64,000 nucleotides of DNA, taken from Athripsodes cinereus (Eukaryota > Arthropoda > Insecta > Trichoptera > Leptoceridae). Positions 58,801 to 64,000 of this stretch are shown piece after piece. Both the position numbers and the translations under genes were made by a program. Numbering within the stretch: position 1 is the stretch's first letter; each line of letters starts with the position of its first letter. Under the pieces are notes generated by a model, which saw nothing but the letters and a program-made list of their open reading frames with translations, was not told where the DNA came from and searched no databases. Location of the stretch: positions 8,233,122 through 8,297,121 of the forward strand of contig OX388327.1 of NCBI GenBank assembly GCA_947579605.1, given 5' to 3'.

Positions 58801-58965
58801 GATACAACCGCCGTTGTTGATCCTAGTCTTAAAGTCCACGGTATTCAAAGTCTAAGAGTTATAGATGCAAGTATTATGCCTAATGTTGTGAGTGCGAATA
58901 CTAATGCAGCTACCATTATGATTGGAGAAAAGGGAAGTGATATGATTAAAAAAGATAATTTATAG
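55819..58965 (+). CDS. GMC oxidoreductase, glucose dehydrogenase (FAD, quinone)-like
   Basis: Three exons, 55819-56020, 56655-56825 and 57482-58965 (stop TAG), give 618 aa, the usual size for insect GMC enzymes. Residues 19-39 are hydrophobic (signal peptide or anchor). The FAD-binding motif IVIGGGSAG (60-68) spans intron 1 and is followed by AVVASRLSE and VLLLEAG. GMC signature 1 is [13 protein letters not shown], signature 2 is [16 protein letters not shown], and the catalytic C-terminal motif is HQTGTCKMG (553-561, His553). By family it is a flavoenzyme oxidising an alcohol or sugar with quinone-type acceptors, outside the cytosol. The substrate cannot be read from sequence; ecdysone oxidase-type roles are an alternative. 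Most of the protein is in the single large exon 3. The frame is intact. Confidence 0.93.
56086..56253 (+). repeat. SINE family 1, most complete copy
   Basis: GGTAGCCTGGATGTAGAGTC (box A region), GGTTCGATACC (box B), CCGGCAAACTCCCCTTTCAC, AGCTTACTGTGAAAGGTGTA, and an A-rich end. It is in intron 1 of the GMC gene. Confidence 0.7.
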
Positions 58966-60315
58966 GATTTTTGTTGTGACTTAGTGTATATAAGTAGAAG
59001 ATAAATTAATTCAACATATTTCTTGTGGGATCCTGCTAAAAACATTGGTTTGCACTCCTGTACAAGATTTTCAGGCTAATAAAATAAGTGATTTATGTTT
59101 TCAACAGCTGCGCAGACAAGAGTTTACTATTTTTTCAATCTTTTACCCACTCAAATTGGTGAACGTCATATTATATCCTGTAAAATATAATATTAATAAT
59201 AATAAGAACACTTTATTGATCAGAAAAAAATCATGAGCAATTGGCGAGCTTATTGCCTGGAGGCAATATCTTCCAGCTAACCAAATATTATGGGATACCA
59301 AACGTGTCATTTGACAGCCGTAAGGAATGAGTTAACCCTTATGGGTGGAAACAATCCTCCTCCATTCGGAGCATTTCTGCATAATTCGAGTCATCTTTTC
59401 TTAGATGTGGGTTAGTTGGAAGATATAGCGATCAGCGATAAACTCGCCCATTGCACAAAATTATGTATTCAGTAGTAATGTTGTCATGTTTTTTTTCTTT
59501 GTATACTAATTTTGTGCAATAAAGATTGTTATTATTATAACTGTAAAAAAAAGAAGTATTCCAGGTTGTCTCTGAAATATGGAAGGTGAAATTAATTTCA
59601 AATAAAATATAGAAAATTGTCAGTTGATATTTATTTTAATGAATCTTATAAGTACTTTGTATTGGGTGAAAAATTATGAGATTTAGAAATGTTGTCTTAA
59701 ATTTATAATGATAACTTAAAATATAACTCTTTTTCTTCGTAAAATTAAAAAATTTAATATTACAAATCTGATATGGAAATAATTTCATTACAAACAAAAG
59801 TAAATAAAATGTGTTGCAAAACAATACTGAGTGACAAACATAAATAGAAAAAAAGTTTTTTTAATGTAGAATGGAATATAAAGAAGAAAAAAAAACAAAC
59901 AATATTTGGACTGATTTCACTAGGGATAAACAAATGACTTATCCCTAATTGCATCAACATAATAACTAAAAATTAAAGTGACAACAGGAGCAATATTACA
60001 TAAAGCGAATATTTAGAGTACTAGACACATTTCAAACAGAAATATTTATACCCGAAATGATATGCTACCAAAGACAAGAAGAAAATAATGTCTTATGCAT
60101 TCTTATTTTGAATTCAATCAGAGACATTATAATACAACAAGACTGTGCACTAATACATGCCACGTGAGAAAGCGAGCGGAGGTCGTTCGCTATCTCACAC
60201 AACAGTGTTATTTTTTTTTATGGGAATATCGGCCTACTTACAAAGGAAGAGAGCATATTTTTTCATGAATTTGATCAAACAGTGCAGTCTTGTTTTATGT
60301 CTGAATTCAATACAA

Positions 60316-60583
60316 AGACACATATTGTCGTTTAAATAGAAAAGTGACATAATTCAAAATGAACAAATTTTACAATACGTTCATTTAAAGTTTTATATTT
60401 TATTAATTACTATATTTTAACTATGATTTCACATAAACATATTGTCGATTAAATGTTAATGTGGACATATGTTATGTGAAATTGTAGAAAAATATATTAA
60501 TTAATAAAATAAAAAACTTTAAATGTAAAACTTGTTCATTTTGAATTATGTCGCTTTTCTATTTAACCGACGATATAGTGTCT
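60316..60583. mobile_element. Foldback/MITE-like inverted repeat
   Basis: The left arm AGACACATATTGTCGTTTAA and AATTCAAAATGAACAA is mirrored by the right arm TTGTTCATTTTGAATT and CCGACGATATAGTGTCT. The arms are over 100 bp with several mismatches and meet near 60440-60470. No target duplication was recognised. Confidence 0.6.
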
Positions 60584-61019
60584 ATGGTTGCATGTCATTT
60601 TAGAGATATATTTTAAATTATGAAAATATGGCTTAATTAGTTTGTTGGAGACTTTTTATACATTTAACCACATTCAGATGACACAAATTACTGAATTTTT
60701 ATAAATCATGATACTTATTCAATGTAGATTGCTGTGTTTTTTTTCAATTATCTTAGATTGCTGTGTTTATAAAATTGATTGTTGTCTAAAAGACATGAAG
60801 CGGCCAGGTGCAGGTGAGGCCTATGGTGGGTGGAGGAATGGTGTCGTTGGACGACACTAATTTACACCTATGCAAATGATGGTCATGATATTGATGGGGT
60901 GACAGAATACATAAAAAGAGAGTTAAATAAATAACATGAGATTGATTGATTCATCTGAATGATGATTTAAAATATTCAAATCATTGGACAACAGTCCTAT
61001 AACAAGTGTCAAAATTTTA

Positions 61020-61123
61020 TTTCCTCGTAAATCGAGTCGTGGATGAGTGGAGTAGGTTGCCTGCTGCATTGATTGTTGCAAGGAACACCAATTTGTTTAA
61101 GAACGGGCTTGACAGTATAAAGT
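61020..61123 (+). repeat. CR1-type LINE C-terminal relic
   Basis: The + frame reads NRVVDEWSRLPAALIVA then NTNLFKNGLDSIK, the typical CR1 polymerase ending (NRVV..WN.LP ... SFK..LD). No longer frame is present. Confidence 0.6.
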
Positions 61124-61650
61124 GACATCAATAGTGTGGATATCAAGCACATCAGCTCTGGCTGCCTGCATGATAGCTTATAATAATAAACTAAATCAAT
61201 AAATATTACATTCTGCCTCTTTTATCCATCATAAATTCAATGAAAGGGACATGGAACATTTTTTGAGTTAGTATAGATCCCCAAAAAGGCAACATCTTAG
61301 TTTTTTCTCAGGAGATAAGAAAAATTTGTTCATAATCTAGCCAATTTTTTTTTGACAGGAAACTGTTGCCAGATGCATAGCATGTAAATGTACAAAAAGC
61401 CTTTTTCAACGTTAATTATTTCATACGATTTAAGGACAAGTACATGAAAAGTTATAGAAATTATAAAGTGGATGAAAAATTGTTTAAATGTGATGGTAAC
61501 AAAAGTCTTGTGTAAGAACTGGTATGTCTGGCATTCTACCCTCTGCTCACTCCACGAGAGGAGCAGAATAAGGATAAATAAAAAAAAAAGACATGCGTTC
61601 ACACACTACTTTCAAAAATAAGAAGTAATGCTTTTTATATTGTTGTACTA

Positions 61651-64000
61651 CAGTAAACCCTCACTATTTCGAACCCCGATATTTCGAAATTCCCCGTAAT
61701 TCGAAATATTCCCCACAAAAATGTCCCCATAATGAAATTTTAATACAAAACACATTTTTAATTCGAAATCCCCGCTAATACGTAATTCGAAATAATATTT
61801 GGTCCCTTCACAACAAAGCAATAGAAATTTGTCGGTTGTTATTCGAAAACATTTGGCTGTCGTAAAAAAAATACCCTTGTTTTTTCCAAAGCTCCGGCAG
61901 GGTCAATAAAACTTATTATGTGAAGTTTGTGTTTGCACTAATACACATAAACGACCTACCTAGCTACATAATAATATTTAACACCGGGATTTCCAAATTT
62001 CCAAGTAGATGTCCTATATTGTATATAAACACCGTAAATGTATTGTATTTCAATATGTACCTATCTACAGCTGTATTAAGTATGTACCTATATACTACCT
62101 CATTCAGTCTCGTAACGTCGTGCGTGATCGATATAATATTATACTTCCGTGTTGTTCATAGGCGTATCGTCATACATACCTATACCTACTCAAAATTTTT
62201 AGTGTTTTAATATTTCTATTTTCCATTCCAAATAAATAAATATTTTATAAAAATAAATATCAAATAAATAGAACTTTTATACACCTTTTAAATACAAATT
62301 TTGTCAAATATATTATCCCATCTTTTTTTATATTTTTAAGTGATAGTGAACTCATAGTAACGTGTGTGAAGTGAATCATTGAAATTCAAGATTTTTTGAA
62401 ATTCGACTGTTTTAGATTTTATTTGCGTACCTAGTGATTTTGTGAATTCAGTTTTTTTTTTATTATAAAATGTTTTCGGTGCAAAAAACCACTTATAAAT
62501 CTCTAACCATTGCCGAAAAAATGAGGTTAATTAAAGATGTCGACGATAAAATAGACACTAAGGGTAAAATAGCCTTAAAATATGGAATACCTAATTCCTC
62601 ATTATCCACAATTTTGAAAAATCGCAACAAAATTGAAGAAGCTTTCCACGGGTGTAAAGCAAATGAAAATCTACACAGGGTCCGACATTCTAAGTTTGAA
62701 GAATTGGAAAACAAGTTATTTGACTTTTTTTCTCAAATAAGAGCAGGAAATATTCCTACGTCTGGCCCTATATTGATTGAGAAAGCCAAATCTATTGCGC
62801 TTCAAATGAATATCGATGACTTTAAAGCGTCAAATGGTTGGTTTGAGCGTTTTAAAAAAAGATTCAATATTGTTTGTCTCGCGGTTTGTGGAGAAGCCCA
62901 GAAAGTGAATGCTGAAGAAGTGTCACAATGGGTAGCTTCCAACAAACACATATGGGAGAAGTACGCAGAAAAAGACATATATAATATGGATGAGACCGGA
63001 GTCTTTTATAATATGTTGCCTGATCGCACTTTGGCAACAAAAGGCGAAAAGTGTTTTGGAGGTAAGAGGAGTAAGGAAAGACTTACAGTTGTGCTATGTG
63101 CCAATATGGATGGTAGCGATAAGATGAAACTGACAATAATAGGAAAAAATAAGAATCCTAGATGTTTTAAAGGACAAAATCTTATCAATTTACCTGTAAA
63201 CTATGAATTTAACAAAAAAGCGTGGATGACACGGGACATTTTTAAACTATTTTGTGTTAGAATGCAGAGGAAAATGGCAGCCTATAACAGAAAGGTTTTG
63301 TTGATTTTAGACAATTGCACGGCTCATATAGCCCCGCAATTAAATTTACCAAACATCGAACTTCTGTTTTTGCCTCCAAATACAACAAGCTTATTACAAC
63401 CTTTAGATCAAGGTATAATACAAAGTTTTAAAATGCACTATAGGAAAAAGCTTATTCATTCGTGTATTGTGCAGATTAATAATAATTGCTCTAGTACAAA
63501 TTTACGAAAATGGAATGTTTTAGATGCCTGTCGAGCGATGTCGTCAGCGTGGCAGTTGGTTACGCGAGAAACAATCGCAAATTGTTTCAAAAAAAGTGGC
63601 ATTACAATGCAACCGTTTGATACTGCTGTGGAGAGTGAGCCGGAAGAAATAATGACAGGAAACGAGGTGTTAGGATCGGTGAGTTTTACAGACTTTGTTT
63701 CGTTTGACGATAATGTGATAACAGCTGAAATTTTTGATCCGTCCCCTGACGGCATGGAAATTGAAGTAACCACCGATGCTGCAGATGATTCAGACGATGA
63801 AACTACTGAAAGCGTTTCCGATCCACTTCCATCCAAGGCTGAAGTTTTTAAAGCATTAGACATTATTCAGCGACATATATCTGGGGTTGCTGATATGCCG
63901 CTTAACATGTGTACAAATTTCGATTTATTTGTGCAACATACAATAAAACAATACGAAAGAGGTGGAAAATTAAAACAAGTTAAAATTAATGACTTCTTTA
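61651..64000 (+). mobile_element. pogo/Tigger DNA transposon, 5' part (3' end beyond window)
   Basis: The left terminal repeat starts CAGTAAACCCTCACTATTTC right after a TA (61649-61650) and carries repeated TTTCGAA words, as in Tigger termini. An approximately 820-bp leader precedes the transposase frame at 62470. The right end is outside the window. Its termini differ from those of the two Tigger-type MITEs here, so it would not obviously mobilise them. Confidence 0.88.
62470..64000 (+). CDS. pogo/Tigger transposase (open to window end, 510 or more codons)
   Basis: An uninterrupted frame from ATG 62470 to the last base. The N-terminus (SLTIAEKMRLIKDVD, KGKIALKYGIPNSSLSTIL) is a CENP-B/psq-type helix-turn-helix, followed by a second Tc5/CENP-B DNA-binding domain (about 70-135, including NGWFERFKKRFNI). 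The DDE_1 catalytic domain has its three acidic residues: MDETG (Asp174), LILDNCTAH (Asp281) and PLDQGI (Asp313). That is the DDD arrangement of pogo-type enzymes. An acidic C-terminal region (about 390-455) follows. It has no stop in the window, so simple ORF listings that require a stop would leave it out. By family it cuts and pastes Tigger elements at TA sites. It may be recently active; a domesticated gene is less likely because the terminal repeat is still present. Confidence 0.92.
   Translation, partial: MFSVQKTTYKSLTIAEKMRLIKDVDDKIDTKGKIALKYGIPNSSLSTILKNRNKIEEAFHGCKANENLHRVRHSKFEELENKLFDFFSQIRAGNIPTSGPILIEKAKSIALQMNIDDFKASNGWFERFKKRFNIVCLAVCGEAQKVNAEEVSQWVASNKHIWEKYAEKDIYNMDETGVFYNMLPDRTLATKGEKCFGGKRSKERLTVVLCANMDGSDKMKLTIIGKNKNPRCFKGQNLINLPVNYEFNKKAWMTRDIFKLFCVRMQRKMAAYNRKVLLILDNCTAHIAPQLNLPNIELLFLPPNTTSLLQPLDQGIIQSFKMHYRKKLIHSCIVQINNNCSSTNLRKWNVLDACRAMSSAWQLVTRETIANCFKKSGITMQPFDTAVESEPEEIMTGNEVLGSVSFTDFVSFDDNVITAEIFDPSPDGMEIEVTTDAADDSDDETTESVSDPLPSKAEVFKALDIIQRHISGVADMPLNMCTNFDLFVQHTIKQYERGGKLKQVKINDFF

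Larger units (their letters stand above)
58966..61650. other. Spacer between the GMC gene and the Tigger transposon
   Basis: AT-rich, no host gene seen. It contains a LINE-tail relic at 59411-59530 (AGCGATAAACTCGCCC ... GTGCAATAAAGATTGTTATT), an inverted-repeat element (60316-60583) and a CR1-type relic (61020-61123). Remaining open frames are short and of low complexity. Confidence 0.45.

Overview
This window is AT-rich, intron-rich, transposon-loaded animal DNA. Three things point to an insect: the host genes (a tandem array of secreted 5'-nucleotidase/apyrase-like genes, a SIRT4-type sirtuin and a glucose-dehydrogenase-like GMC oxidoreductase), the short exons with GT-AG introns, and the mix of tRNA-derived SINEs, hAT and pogo/Tigger MITEs and LINE relics. 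The order of insect cannot be decided from the sequence alone. No bacterial-type operons, CRISPR arrays or stand-alone tRNA/rRNA genes were seen.

Layout. (1) Positions 1-44159 hold at least four head-to-tail 5'-nucleotidase family genes on the + strand, called A-D here. They share an 11-exon structure with the same intron phases. A (1473-4078) is only its last five exons, the rest lying upstream of the window. B (8365-17934, 541 aa) and D (38758-44159, 548 aa) are complete. C (20514-35071, 547 aa if uninterrupted) carries a 4.9-kb LTR element inside its last coding exon. (2) A 5'-truncated L2/CR1-type LINE with an open RT C-terminal frame lies just behind D (44229-45125). (3) SIRT4 (45640-51674, 4 exons, 312 aa) follows. 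(4) A GMC oxidoreductase (55819-58965, 3 exons, 618 aa) follows. (5) The window ends inside a pogo/Tigger DNA transposon (from 61651) whose transposase frame (62470 to the window end) is open with its DDD triad present.

How the genes work together. The nucleotidases have a signal peptide, the metallophosphatase metal ligands and a nucleotide-binding C-domain, but no hydrophobic GPI-anchor tail. By family knowledge they should be secreted ecto-nucleotidases or apyrases acting on extracellular ATP/ADP/AMP. The copies are not equivalent: B lacks the substrate-site GGIR motif, D lacks the C-domain aromatic clamp residue, and C is interrupted. One exon (exon 6) looks recently gene-converted between C and D. 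SIRT4 (mitochondrial) and the GMC enzyme (secretory or membrane) are unrelated neighbours.

Mobile DNA fills the introns and spacers. Several insertions can be dated or bounded by perfect target-site duplications (TSDs): a non-autonomous LTR element with apparently identical 481-bp LTRs, five hAT-type elements with 8-bp TSDs, two TA-flanked Tigger-type MITEs, inverted Penelope-like termini with a hammerhead-like core, nested SINE/LTR insertions, and a 504-bp tandem duplication that copies a splice acceptor. All coordinates and joins were read by eye; no alignment or database search was run.
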